DNA from: Asaia bogorensis
GTDB lineage: Bacteria > Pseudomonadota > Alphaproteobacteria > Acetobacterales > Acetobacteraceae
DNA length: 37,025 nucleotides
Direction of reading: 5' to 3'
Assembly (NCBI GenBank): GCA_945861095.1
Contig: CAMATI010000001.1
Coordinates: 67,131-104,155, forward strand
A model generated the notes under the pieces. That model saw only the letters and a program-made list of their open reading frames with translations, made no database searches and had not been told where the DNA came from. Position numbers and translations under genes: made by a program. Of this stretch, positions 9,384 to 17,705 are shown one piece after another (the first letter of the stretch is position 1; each line of letters starts with the position of its first letter).

Positions 9384-10593
9384 ACCAGGCCGCGTCGTCG
9401 TCACCGGCATGGCGGTCACGACGCCGGACACGGCCGATCTGCTTACCTTCGAAACCAATCTGCGTGAGAGCCGGCCCAGCGTCGGGAACACGCTGGCCGG
9501 GTTCGACTGGGACCAGCGGTTGGCGACGATCGCCGCCAGCGATCCAGAGGCCGGACAACGGGCGCGCCGCGTGGGCCGCACCGCCAGCCGAACGCTTCGG
9601 ATCACCCTGGCAACCGCCATCGAGGCCGCCATTGATGCCGCCATCGGCGCTTCCCGTACACCGGAAGCACGCGCCATCGTCGTGGCCGGCAGCAACCTGC
9701 AACTGGACCGGGCGGCCAAGGCGCAGGAAAAATTCCGCACCGCGCCGGCCTATCTGTCGCCCCGCCATGGCTACGAGTTCTACGATACACATGTCATGGC
9801 GGTGGTCGCCGAGGCGCTGGACATTCGCGGCCCCGGATTGACCGTTGGCGGCGCCTCGGCCAGCGGCAATGTCGCCATTGCCACGGCGTTGGACCTGATC
9901 CGCTGCGGCAGGGCCACGTCGTGCCTGGTGGTCGGTCCGCTACCGGAACTGTCCGCAATGGAACTTCATGCGCTGCAAGCCATGGGCGCCTTGTCGCGCA
10001 CCGGGCAATGCCACCCGTTCGACCGTTCCGCCAACGGCTTCGTTCCAGGGGAGATCTGCGGCGCGGTCGTGCTGGAATGCGAAGACGCGGCCCGGAACCG
10101 AGGTGCCGTCGCCCTCGCGGAAATCGCCGGAGCCTGCTGCGTGCTCGGCGCCAGCCATTTGCCAGGCCCCGACGCGGATGGGGCGTATCGCGCAATGGAA
10201 GGGGCGCTGCGAGATGCCAGGGCGACATTGACCGAGTTGGACTGCATCAGCGCTCACGCCACCGGAACGCAGGCCGGCGACCGGGCGGAATGCGAGGCCC
10301 TGCACCGCTTCCTGGGTCACCGCTGCGGCGATGTGCCGGTGAATGCGCCCAAATCGCTGATCGGGCATGGCTTGCAGGCTGCCGGCATCGTCGAACTGAT
10401 CGCCCTGGTCCTGCAAATGCGGGGCGGCTTCATCCACGGCACCGCCGCCCTGACCGACCCGATCGCCGAGGATCTCTGGCTGGTCGGTCCCGCAACCATC
10501 GCTCGACCCATCCGCCTGGGCCTGAGCAATTCGTTCGGCTTCGGCAGCATCGGCACCAGCATCGCCGTCGCCAACATGGACATCGCGGCATGA
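9367..10593 (+). CDS. Decarboxylating ketosynthase of the beta-branching (HMGS) cassette, Cys-to-Ser, PksF-like
   Basis: This 408-residue free-standing KS has the thiolase fold motifs, but the active-site Cys of the usual DTACSS motif is Ser164 (in GGASASGN). The two His partners are kept: His297 in SAHATGTQAG and His334 in KSLIGHG. In known cassettes (PksF of bacillaene, and its mupirocin and curacin counterparts) such Ser-KS proteins decarboxylate malonyl on a donor ACP to give acetyl-ACP for the HCS. The start at 9367 lies inside the end of the PKS gene; an in-frame ATG at 9376 is an alternative. Either start gives overlap with the PKS stop (9381-9383), so translation is probably coupled. 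It overlaps the HCS gene by ATGA. The assignment rests on the motif and on the gene order KS-HCS-ECH-ECH, which I regard as diagnostic. Confidence 0.92.
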   Translation: MRAMYEPGRVVVTGMAVTTPDTADLLTFETNLRESRPSVGNTLAGFDWDQRLATIAASDPEAGQRARRVGRTASRTLRITLATAIEAAIDAAIGASRTPEARAIVVAGSNLQLDRAAKAQEKFRTAPAYLSPRHGYEFYDTHVMAVVAEALDIRGPGLTVGGASASGNVAIATALDLIRCGRATSCLVVGPLPELSAMELHALQAMGALSRTGQCHPFDRSANGFVPGEICGAVVLECEDAARNRGAVALAEIAGACCVLGASHLPGPDADGAYRAMEGALRDARATLTELDCISAHATGTQAGDRAECEALHRFLGHRCGDVPVNAPKSLIGHGLQAAGIVELIALVLQMRGGFIHGTAALTDPIAEDLWLVGPATIARPIRLGLSNSFGFGSIGTSIAVANMDIAA

Positions 10594-11813
10594 GCGTCGG
10601 CATCGAGCGCATGGGCCTCTATTGCGGTGCCGCCTTCGTCGACGTGGCGAAACTGGCCGAAGCCCGCGGCCTGAACCCGGCGCGCTTCGCCAACCTGCTG
10701 ATGCGCCGCAAAAGCCTGAGCTTCCGTTTCGAGGACCCGGTCTCGTTCGCCGTCAACGCCGCCAAACCGCTGGTCGACGCGCTGAGCGAGGCGGACCGAA
10801 ACTCCATCGAGTTGCTGATCGTCGCCACCGAATCCGGCATCGATTGGGGCAAGTCGATCAGCAACTATGCGCATCATTTCCTCGGCCTGAACCGACGCTG
10901 CCGCATGTTCGAGGTCAAACAGGCCTGTTACGGCGGCACCGCGGCGTTGCAGACCGCGGCGGCCAGCGTGGCATCCGGGCAAGTGCGGCGGGCGCTGGTA
11001 ATTTGCACCGATCTGGCGCGCTGCGTGCCGCATTCCTACGCCGAACCGGCGCAGGGCTGCGCCGCCGTCGCGCTGCTGATCGGCCCGGACCCGACATTGT
11101 TGGCGCTGGAACCGGGCGCATCCGGCATGCATGGCTACGAGGTCATGGACTCCTGCCGCCCGACCCCCGACATCGAGACCGGCGATGTCGATCTGTCGCT
11201 GCTGTCCTATCTGGACTGCATCGAGCAAAGCTTCCTGGCCTATCGCGATCGGGTCGGCCCGGTCGATTTCCAGGATCATTTCGCCTATCTCGCCTGCCAC
11301 ACCCCGTTCGGCGGCATGGTGAAGGGCGCGCATCGCACCATGATGCGGAAATTCCGTCCCGGCCCGCCCCCGGTCGTGGAGCAGGATTTCGAGCGCCGGG
11401 TGCGGCCCGCCCTGGCATTCTGCCAGGAGGTCGGCAACATCTATTCCGGCACCGTCTTTCTGGCTCTGGCGGGCGTGCTGGGACGCGGCGATTTTTCCGA
11501 ACCGCGCCGGATTGGCCTGTTTTCCTACGGATCCGGCTGTTGTTCGGAATTCTATAGCGGTGTTGCAACGGATGCGGCCGCGCGGGCAATCCGGGCGATG
11601 GACATCGATGGCGCCCTGGCGGCACGTCGGGAATTGAACATGGCGGAATACGACCTATTGCTGGCTGACGACCACCAGCCGCTGTTCGGCCAGCGCGACG
11701 CACGGATAGAGGCCGGCCCGTTCGAACCCATCCTGCGCGACCATTTCGCCGGCTCCGGCCGATTGGTGCTGGACCGGATCGAATCGTATCAACGCAAGTA
11801 CCGCTGGACATGA
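10590..11813 (+). CDS. HMG-CoA synthase homologue (HCS) of the beta-branching cassette, PksG-like
   Basis: The 407-residue protein adds an acetyl carbanion from a donor ACP to the beta-keto group of the chain on an acceptor ACP, giving an HMG-like branched intermediate. The catalytic triad expected for HMG-CoA synthases is visible: Glu81 (ATESGID), Cys113 (KQACYGGTAAL) and His237 (ACHTPFGG). The ATG at 10590 overlaps the upstream stop as ATGA, and the gene overlaps ECH1 the same way, so the cassette is one tightly coupled operon with the PKS. An open frame runs further upstream (from about 9921), but it is a shadow of the KS gene. A primary-metabolism HMG-CoA synthase is unlikely given the neighbours. 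Confidence 0.94.
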   Translation: MSVGIERMGLYCGAAFVDVAKLAEARGLNPARFANLLMRRKSLSFRFEDPVSFAVNAAKPLVDALSEADRNSIELLIVATESGIDWGKSISNYAHHFLGLNRRCRMFEVKQACYGGTAALQTAAASVASGQVRRALVICTDLARCVPHSYAEPAQGCAAVALLIGPDPTLLALEPGASGMHGYEVMDSCRPTPDIETGDVDLSLLSYLDCIEQSFLAYRDRVGPVDFQDHFAYLACHTPFGGMVKGAHRTMMRKFRPGPPPVVEQDFERRVRPALAFCQEVGNIYSGTVFLALAGVLGRGDFSEPRRIGLFSYGSGCCSEFYSGVATDAAARAIRAMDIDGALAARRELNMAEYDLLLADDHQPLFGQRDARIEAGPFEPILRDHFAGSGRLVLDRIESYQRKYRWT

Positions 11814-12586
11814 CCGCGACGTTCGCCACCCTGCGCGTGACACGGCGCGATCGCCTGCTGGATGTGGTGCTGAACCGCCCGGACCGGCAGAATGCGCTGA
11901 ACCGCGGCATGATCGACGAATTGCACGCGGCCCTGGACCAGGCCGAGGCCGATCCGGATGTCAGGCTTCTGGCCCTGTCCGGAGAGGGCGATTCGTTCTG
12001 CTCCGGCATGGATTTTGTCGAGGCATCGTCCGATGGCGGCGACGCCACCGCGCTGCAACCGACAATCGAAGCCTTCTACGGCCTGATGGAACGCTTCACC
12101 CGCAGTCGCACCATCATCGCCGCGCAAATCAATGGCCGCGTCACCGCCGGTGGCGTCGGTTTGGTGGCCGCGGCGGATTTTGCCATCGCCGGACCGCGCG
12201 CGAGTTTCCAACTTACCGAGGTGATTTTCGGCCTGCTGCCGGCCACCGTGGCGCCATTCATCATACGTCGTTGTGGCCTGCAACCGGCGTTTCGGCTGGC
12301 CCTGACCGCGGAACGGATCAACGCCGAACGCGCCGCGGCCCTGGGACTGGTCGATCAGGTCAGCGACAATCCGCCGGACGCGCTCCGCCAGTTTCTGGTC
12401 CGTTCGGCTCGCGTCCAACCATCCTGCGTGGCGGAACTGAAAGGCATGTTCCGCGAGATGTGGATCATCAATGACGACACCAAGCGCGTCGCGGTGGACG
12501 CCATCAGCCGCCAGATCATGCGTCCTGAAACCATGGACGGCATCCGCCGTTTCGTCACCGATGCGAGCCCGCCATGGCGCAAGTAG
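11810..12586 (+). CDS. Enoyl-CoA hydratase-family dehydratase ECH1 of the beta-branching cassette, PksH-like
   Basis: This 258-residue crotonase-superfamily protein is placed directly after HCS, where ECH1 removes water from the HMG-ACP-type intermediate to give a glutaconyl-type species. Crotonase hallmarks are seen: the first oxyanion-hole segment (SFCSGMDF, about residues 62-69), the second (GRVTAGGVGLVAAADFAIA, about 107-125) and the ECH1-like stretch LTEVIFGLLPATVAPF. It starts at the ATGA overlap with HCS and overlaps ECH2 by 13 nt. Assignment as ECH1 rather than ECH2 rests on gene order and on the SGMDF and LLPA patterns that I associate with PksH-type proteins. Confidence 0.9.
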   Translation: MTATFATLRVTRRDRLLDVVLNRPDRQNALNRGMIDELHAALDQAEADPDVRLLALSGEGDSFCSGMDFVEASSDGGDATALQPTIEAFYGLMERFTRSRTIIAAQINGRVTAGGVGLVAAADFAIAGPRASFQLTEVIFGLLPATVAPFIIRRCGLQPAFRLALTAERINAERAAALGLVDQVSDNPPDALRQFLVRSARVQPSCVAELKGMFREMWIINDDTKRVAVDAISRQIMRPETMDGIRRFVTDASPPWRK

Positions 12587-13320
12587 TGCATCTGCGTCGG
12601 CACGGCGGCGCGATCGCGGTGATCGAAATGGCGGACCGCGACGGCCGCAACACCTTCACCCATGCCCTGGTCGGCGGACTGGGAGACGCGCTGGGCCAGG
12701 TCGCCGCCGATCCGGCGATCAAGGTGGTGGTGATCCACGGCTATGACTCGATCTTCTGCGCCGGCGGCACGTTGGAGGAATTGCTGACCCTGGCCGAGAG
12801 CAGAGTGACCTTCGACGCGCATAACTTCTTCCGCGCGCTGCTGGATTGCCCGGTGCCGGTCATCGCGGCGATGCAGGGCCACGCGCTGGGCGGCGGGCTG
12901 GTGTTCGGGCTGTATGCGGACCTGGTGGTGATGTCGCGGGAGTCGCTCTACGCGGCGAATTTCATGAAATACGGGATCACACCCGGCATGGGAGCGACAT
13001 TGTTATTGCCGATGAAACTGGGCATGCCGTTGGCGGCGGAAATGATGTTCTCGGCGAACGGCTACCATGGCGGAACATTGCGCGATCGTGGCATTGGCTT
13101 TCCAGTGGTGCCGCGCGCCGAAACGATCCCCACCGCCATGAAATTGGCGCAGGACCTGGCCGACAAGTCGGACGCGGCGTTGCGGATGCTGAAACAGGCG
13201 GTCAACCACACGCTTTTGCGGGACCTGCCAGAGGCAATCGGCCGGGAAAAGGCGATGCACGAAACCAGCTTCGCCCAGCCGGACATCGCCAACCGGATCG
13301 CCACCCGCTTCGGACGGTAG
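12574..13320 (+). CDS. Enoyl-CoA hydratase-family decarboxylase ECH2 of the beta-branching cassette, PksI-like
   Basis: This second crotonase-fold protein (248 residues) is expected to decarboxylate the ECH1 product to the beta-methyl alpha,beta-unsaturated thioester. Seen motifs: first oxyanion segment FCAGGTLEELL (about 60-70), second segment GHALGGGLVFGLYADLV (about 103-119), and NFMKYGITPGMGATLLLP, typical of ECH2 partners. It lacks the CSGMDF and LLPA features of the preceding ECH1. The start lies 13 nt inside ECH1 with no clear ribosome site, so translation is probably coupled. It is the last gene of the PKS/cassette operon; 90 nt separate its stop from the convergent P450 gene, with no strong terminator visible there. 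Confidence 0.9.
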   Translation: MAQVVHLRRHGGAIAVIEMADRDGRNTFTHALVGGLGDALGQVAADPAIKVVVIHGYDSIFCAGGTLEELLTLAESRVTFDAHNFFRALLDCPVPVIAAMQGHALGGGLVFGLYADLVVMSRESLYAANFMKYGITPGMGATLLLPMKLGMPLAAEMMFSANGYHGGTLRDRGIGFPVVPRAETIPTAMKLAQDLADKSDAALRMLKQAVNHTLLRDLPEAIGREKAMHETSFAQPDIANRIATRFGR

Positions 13321-13410
13321 GGTGGTTTGTCGTCCGGATCGGTCACCGCCGATGGACGGCGGGCGTACGCCATGTCCCAACCGACCGAACCATTGACCGA
13401 CACACCGCTC

Positions 13411-14754
13411 TCACCCCGACCGATGCGGCCCATCAATCCGCATCCGCACCCCCGTGGCGGGCGTCATCATCGCGCCGATGCGGCGGACCTTCATCGGCCC
13501 TTCATCGAGAACCCCGAACCGATACCGTGTCAGCAACGCCGCCAGCACGATCTTCAATTCAAACACCGACAGATGCGAACCGGGACACATCCGCTCCCCC
13601 CCGCCAAACGGCAGGTATTCATGCGGGCCGAAGCGGCGGCCCAGGAAGCGCTCCGGCCGAAACGCCTCCGCGTCCGGATACAAATCCGGATCGTAATGCA
13701 GAATTGCCGAAGACGCGGCGATATTGGTGCCAACCGGCAACTCAAACCGGCCGAGTTGCATGGGTTGCGCAAGGGTCCGCGTGATGTCGGTGACCACGGG
13801 CCACAGACGCAACGTCTCCTTCACCACCGCGTCGAGATACGGCAGACGCGCCCAGGCCAACGGATCCGCATCGGCACCCAGCGGCGCCAGTTCGTCGAGC
13901 AACAGGTGAAGGCAACGGGTTTCGGTGTGCAGCCAGTGCAAGGCCCAGCACAGCGACACGACGGATGTCTCATGACCGGCGATCAGGGTCGTGATCATGT
14001 TGTCGCGGATCGCGTCGTCCGACATGGGCGAGCCGTCGTCGTAGCGGGCGGCGACAACGCGGTTCAGGATCGCGGGCTTCGACAGCCCCTCGATCCGGGC
14101 ACGATCGATCGCGTCCTGCAACAGCCCCTCCAACCGCCGGCGCGCCACGGCGAACCGACGATAGGGCGGCAGCCAATCCCGATCGACCTGCAAGGCCGCC
14201 AGAATCAGGAACGACGGTCGACCGAAGCCCTTGCTGAAGGCCCTGACGGTCGCGCGGAATTCTTCCAGCCGTTCGGCCGAATCCGCCCCGAACACGGTGC
14301 GCAGAATGACATCCAGAGCCACCCGGATCGCGGCATCGCGCGCGACAAATGCCTCCCCCGGCTTGAAGCCGTCGAACGCGTCCAGCGCGGAATCCCGGAT
14401 CATGCCGCCCAGCGCGTTCAGCGCGTCCCCCTGAAAATGCTGGACAAGCAGCCGGCGCTCCCGCCGCAGGGGCCGTCCGGCCAGGCGCGTCGTGCCGTTC
14501 ACGCCCAGGACGCGCGCGGGGCCAGGTTCGAAATTGACGCCGTACTGGTCCACTGGGGCGGAAATGATCTGCCGGATCAGGTCTGGCCGGCCGGTCATCA
14601 CGCAGACCCGCGCGGTGCGAACGGTAAACAGATCGCCGTAACGGCGCGCATACCCACGCAGCATCGTGTACGGGTCCCGCACATAATTCAGCATCTGCAA
14701 CAGTCGCAGCGGCGGCCCAGGCGGCAGGCCCCGCACACGCGTCGTATCACTCAT
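13411..14754 (-). CDS. Cytochrome P450 monooxygenase, probable polyketide tailoring enzyme
   Basis: The 447-residue P450 has the N-terminal PPGPP-type proline-rich start, the I-helix oxygen-activation motif AGHETS, the K-helix KETLRLWP (ExxR) and the haem loop FGGGERMCPG with Cys390. There is no membrane anchor, so it should be soluble and use separate redox partners, which are absent from this window. The ATG at 14754 is preferred over an in-frame TTG at 14784 because it is ATG and has a GAGGAAAG stretch upstream, although the spacing is somewhat long. It is convergent to the HMGS cassette and divergent from the methyltransferase. Overall it reminds me of CYP110-type P450s, but I cannot verify the family. 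Its substrate is unknown; hydroxylation of the polyketide is an inference from location. Confidence 0.92.
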   Translation of the reverse strand: MSDTTRVRGLPPGPPLRLLQMLNYVRDPYTMLRGYARRYGDLFTVRTARVCVMTGRPDLIRQIISAPVDQYGVNFEPGPARVLGVNGTTRLAGRPLRRERRLLVQHFQGDALNALGGMIRDSALDAFDGFKPGEAFVARDAAIRVALDVILRTVFGADSAERLEEFRATVRAFSKGFGRPSFLILAALQVDRDWLPPYRRFAVARRRLEGLLQDAIDRARIEGLSKPAILNRVVAARYDDGSPMSDDAIRDNMITTLIAGHETSVVSLCWALHWLHTETRCLHLLLDELAPLGADADPLAWARLPYLDAVVKETLRLWPVVTDITRTLAQPMQLGRFELPVGTNIAASSAILHYDPDLYPDAEAFRPERFLGRRFGPHEYLPFGGGERMCPGSHLSVFELKIVLAALLTRYRFGVLDEGPMKVRRIGAMMTPATGVRMRIDGPHRSG

Positions 14755-14793
14755 AACCGGCAACTTTCCTCGCCACGGCGGCAAACATCACTT

Positions 14794-14828
14794 TTGCGGG
14801 TCCGGTCAAGGCGTTATGATCCGATCAT
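14794..14828 (+). promoter_or_regulatory. Possible promoter and small inverted repeat for the methyltransferase gene
   Basis: In the 98-nt gap between the divergent P450 and methyltransferase genes there is a TATGAT (14815-14820) with a weak TTGCGG-like box (14794-14799) 15 nt upstream. A short inverted repeat (ATGAT-CCG-ATCAT, 14816-14828) overlaps the -10-like box and could be an operator. This is pattern matching only. Confidence 0.25.
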
Positions 14829-14852
14829 CCGTTTGACAGAGACATCCCCGTC

Positions 14853-15731
14853 ATGAGCCATACCGACAGCAGCCCGTCCAGGTCCATCAGCGCTCTGGGG
14901 CTTATAGGGCGATTGCTGGTCTCGCGCGGCCGAAATCGCGCGGATCTGTGTTATGAGTTCATGGGCACGCGCAACTGCCCGGCGACCGACTGCACCTACC
15001 TGAACCTTGGCTACTGGCGGAATACCACCGATTATCGCGAAGCGGCGGAGGCGATGGTCGATCTGCTGGGCGATGCGGCCGGGATCGGCGCGGGCGATGT
15101 CGTCGTGGACGCCGGCTGTGGGTTCGGCGACCAGGACCTGCGGCTTGCGCAAACCCGCGACCCGAAGCGCATCCACGCCATCAACGTGACGGAAACGCAA
15201 CTGGCGCATGCGCGGATCCATTGCGCCGATCCGCGGATCGACTACGTGAACGCATCCGCCACCGCCCTGCCGTTCGACAATGCCAGCATAGACCGCGTGA
15301 TTTCCCTGGAAGCGGCGTTTCATTTCGATACCCGGGAGGCGTTCCTGCGGGAGGCGTTCCGGGTCCTGCGCCCGGGCGGGCGGCTGGCCGTCATCGACCT
15401 GGTGCCGGAGGAGCGTCACGGCAAGGTCAATACCGGCGGGGTCAGAGGTGCGCTGGAACGCTGGGCCTCCCAAACCCCCTCCGCCAATGTCTATGGCATG
15501 ACCCGGTACCGGGAGATCCTGCGAGAGATCGGGTTCGCGGATAGCCAGGTCGCGTCCATCGCCGAACATGTCGTCCCCGGCTATCTGACGTTCATGCACA
15601 AGCTGGTCGCCGATCCGGTCCAGGCACAACGGCTGCATCCGATGATCCGCCAGGCGATGCGCCATTCCGGCAATCCGTTCGCAACGTCGGATTATATTCT
15701 GGTGAAAGCCGTCAAGCCGATGTCCGCCTGA
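14853..15731 (+). CDS. Class I SAM-dependent methyltransferase, small-molecule type
   Basis: The 292-residue protein has a Rossmann-type SAM domain: motif I VVVDAGCGFGDQ (about residues 81-92), the acidic end of beta-2, LPFDNASIDRVIS (about 142-154) and LRPGGRLAVIDLVPEE (post-motif III). The N-terminal stretch CTYLNLGYW resembles the methyltransferase 11-like group that acts on natural products and sterols. It is a free enzyme, not an embedded C-methyltransferase domain, so O- or N-methylation during tailoring is the simplest guess; the acceptor is not predictable. It is divergently transcribed from the P450. Its 3' end overlaps the convergent PfaD gene by 20 nt (15712-15731), and its stop codon lies inside the first unit of the 18-bp repeat encoding the PfaD tail. 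Confidence 0.88.
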   Translation: MSHTDSSPSRSISALGLIGRLLVSRGRNRADLCYEFMGTRNCPATDCTYLNLGYWRNTTDYREAAEAMVDLLGDAAGIGAGDVVVDAGCGFGDQDLRLAQTRDPKRIHAINVTETQLAHARIHCADPRIDYVNASATALPFDNASIDRVISLEAAFHFDTREAFLREAFRVLRPGGRLAVIDLVPEERHGKVNTGGVRGALERWASQTPSANVYGMTRYREILREIGFADSQVASIAEHVVPGYLTFMHKLVADPVQAQRLHPMIRQAMRHSGNPFATSDYILVKAVKPMSA

Positions 15732-17205
15732 CCGGCTCGGTTCGCCTGACCGGCTCGGTCTGCCTGACCGGCTCGGTCTGCCCGACCGGCTCGGTCTGCG
15801 TGGCTGGATTGCCGGCGTCCCAGGTCATCAAGGTCCGCAAGCGGTCGGCGAACAGGGACGATGCCTCGGTCATCAGCCGGTCGGCCAGGGTATCGACGTG
15901 GCGCGCCCGCCAATCCTCCAACACAGAATCTTTCAGCCAGCGATTGGCCGCCGCCATGGCTGGGCCGGAATGGATCTGGAAATTGGCCCGCTGGTCCGCC
16001 CTGCCGTCGATCGCCAACCGGCTGGAGTGGATGAAATACCACCGGAAGATCATCGCCATCTTCTTGCGCGGATTGGCCTCCGCCTCCGCCAGTTGATCCG
16101 GGGCGCTGGCGGCGTAGAAATTGGCGGTTTCCTGCCATACGGCGCCAAAATCGCGGCCGAGATAGCGATCCTCGATTTCCTTGATCGTCGCCGGAGGAAT
16201 GTCGTGCAACCCGGCGCTGGTGCGATACAATTCATAAAGCCGGTTGGCGCGCCCGGGGAACAAGGTGCCGCGTTTCAGCACCTGCACCTTGGCGCCGATT
16301 TCGAACATGTCGCCAGCCGGCGCGATATCGAAATCCGCCAGGTCGGCCTGTGCCAGCATATCCTTCGCGGTATCGGAAATCCCGGCTTCCGGCGTGCATT
16401 GGTTGATGGACCCGGTCAGCACGAAATCCGCCCCCAACATGAAGGCCGCGGCGATGGCGTCTGGCGTGCCCAGGCCACCGGCCGCCCCGATGCGGACCCG
16501 TTGGGTCAGGCCGGTCAAAGCGGCGATCTCATCCCGCAAGCGCCGGAAATGCGGCACCAGGGTGAACGCCACCCGGCGATCCGTATGCCCGCCCGAGTCC
16601 GCCTCCGCACAGACATCGTCCGCCAGCGGGATGTGGGCGGCCAGACGGGCTTCGTCCTGCGTGATGCGGCCGGATTGGAGCAGTTCAGCGACGATGGCCG
16701 GGTCCGGCGGGGCGAAGAACTGGCGCGCAACTTCCGGTCTGGACAGCTTCGCCATCAGCCGGTTGACCGGCCTGGGGATTCCGTCCGCCACGTGCAGGCC
16801 CGCCAGCCGATAATGCACCAGGGCCGGGGTCACGCGGATAAAAGCGGAGGCCTCAATGCTGTGCACATCTTCGGCCAGCAGCAGTTCGGTCAGTTCTTCT
16901 TCCTGGGCCGGAAGCAGCGGATTGTGCAGAAAATTGATGCCGAACGGCTGCCCGGGGGCGATGGCCGCCCGAATACGGCGGATCGCGCTCCCAATGCGGT
17001 TGATCGGCAGTCCGCCCGCACCGAAAAAGCCCAGAATCCCGGCGCGCGCCAGCCGGATCACCCATTCTTCGGAGGCAATCCCCTTGCCCATGGCCCCGGC
17101 AACATAGGCGTGCCTGGTATTGTGGTCGGACCTGAAAGCCGGGTCGCCGAGGATGGGTGAGATATCAAACCGGTCCAAAGTTCGACCCGGGGATGTCACG
17201 GTCAT
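15712..17205 (-). CDS. PfaD-family trans-acting enoyl reductase (flavin-dependent, 2-nitropropane dioxygenase-like)
   Basis: The 497-residue protein matches the PfaD/PksE C-terminal family: an N-terminal extension, then a flavin TIM barrel with GAMGKGIASEEWVI (about residues 37-50), GFFGAGGLPI, FGINFLHNP, RIGAAGGLGTPDAIAAAF and ADFVLTGSINQCTPEAG, and the typical C-terminal region with RYFIHS-like WYFIHSSRLA. In trans-AT systems such proteins reduce enoyl thioesters on carrier domains in trans. Here it is a separate protein, not fused to an AT. The last 25 residues are a Thr-Glu-Pro-Val-rich repeat not normal for the family. The gene faces the methyltransferase and overlaps it by 20 nt. No strong ribosome site is seen before the ATG at 17205. 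Confidence 0.93.
   Translation of the reverse strand: MTVTSPGRTLDRFDISPILGDPAFRSDHNTRHAYVAGAMGKGIASEEWVIRLARAGILGFFGAGGLPINRIGSAIRRIRAAIAPGQPFGINFLHNPLLPAQEEELTELLLAEDVHSIEASAFIRVTPALVHYRLAGLHVADGIPRPVNRLMAKLSRPEVARQFFAPPDPAIVAELLQSGRITQDEARLAAHIPLADDVCAEADSGGHTDRRVAFTLVPHFRRLRDEIAALTGLTQRVRIGAAGGLGTPDAIAAAFMLGADFVLTGSINQCTPEAGISDTAKDMLAQADLADFDIAPAGDMFEIGAKVQVLKRGTLFPGRANRLYELYRTSAGLHDIPPATIKEIEDRYLGRDFGAVWQETANFYAASAPDQLAEAEANPRKKMAMIFRWYFIHSSRLAIDGRADQRANFQIHSGPAMAAANRWLKDSVLEDWRARHVDTLADRLMTEASSLFADRLRTLMTWDAGNPATQTEPVGQTEPVRQTEPVRRTEPVRRTSA
15727..15798. repeat. 18-bp tandem repeat (4 units) at a convergent gene overlap
   Basis: Four 18-bp units (starts at 15727, 15745, 15763, 15781) differ at only a few bases. 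On the minus strand they encode the hexapeptide (Q/R)TEPV(R/G) repeated at the C-terminus of PfaD. On the plus strand the first unit contains the methyltransferase stop codon. Confidence 0.9.
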
Positions 17206-17286
17206 ATCATTGGCCGCCCGCCCCGATGCCTGACGCAGTCACGATTGGCGCGGCGTACAGGCCCGAAGGACACGGGGGAAACAACG

Positions 17287-17319
17287 AAATTGCGGCGCGA
17301 TCGTCGCGCCGCAATTTCA
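17287..17319 (-). terminator. Perfect 15-bp-stem hairpin, probable rho-independent terminator
   Basis: Positions 17287-17301 are perfectly complementary to 17305-17319 with a 3-nt loop. It lies 33 nt beyond the stop of the minus-strand poly-Asp gene. On that strand the hairpin base is A/T-rich and followed by GTTGTTT, a weak U-tract, so it probably ends transcription of the small-protein/UbiB-like unit before PfaD. It is symmetrical and could also block plus-strand read-through. Confidence 0.7.
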
Positions 17320-17351
17320 GTCATCCAGGATCGGCTCAGATCGGCCAAGCC

Positions 17352-17657
17352 TCAATCGTCGTCGTCGTCGTCGTCGTCATCGTCGTCATCGTCACGGTCG
17401 AAGAAGCCACCCAAAGAGGGTTCTTCGCGGACAACGACCACGACCGCCTGAGCATTCGCGGACAGAATGCCCTCTTCGCGGAGGCTCAGGATCGCGTCTT
17501 CGACCTTGTCCATCAGGCGCCCATGGCCGCGGCGCAAGCGCTTGACCGAACGGCGGCTGTATTCGCCGAGATCGACGACGCAGAGTTCGGCGATGGACGA
17601 TTGATCAGAGGTTTCAGCGCTGGGCGCGGGGGCTTCAGCAGTTCCGGCCGGAGGCAT
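17352..17657 (-). CDS. Small protein with 13-Asp C-terminal tail, function unknown
   Basis: The 101-residue protein has an Ala/Pro/Ser-rich N-terminus, a basic core VDLGEYSRRSVKRLRRGHG (about residues 29-47), a predicted helix (LMDKVEDAILSLREEG), a beta-like AQAVVVVVREEP stretch, then FFDRD followed by an uninterrupted Asp run to the stop (89-101). The core resembles short bacterial proteins that I recall as DUF6200, but I could not check this. The ATG at 17657 has AGGAGATTG-like sequence upstream. It lies 48 nt downstream of the second small charged-protein gene, in line with the UbiB-like kinase, and ahead of a strong hairpin. The Asp run is coded by repeated GAC/GAT and is prone to slippage. 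Real expression is likely from the ribosome site and codon pattern, but the role is unknown. Confidence 0.75.
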   Translation of the reverse strand: MPPAGTAEAPAPSAETSDQSSIAELCVVDLGEYSRRSVKRLRRGHGRLMDKVEDAILSLREEGILSANAQAVVVVVREEPSLGGFFDRDDDDDDDDDDDDD

Positions 17658-17705
17658 GTCTCAATCTCCTGTCGTGGGGGAAGGTTAGCGCATTTGGCGG
17701 GCAAG

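Noticed and set aside
13321..13410. Terminator between the ECH2 and P450 genes
   Set aside because: Only a weak CGGAC/GTCCG pairing with a long loop and no U-tract is seen.
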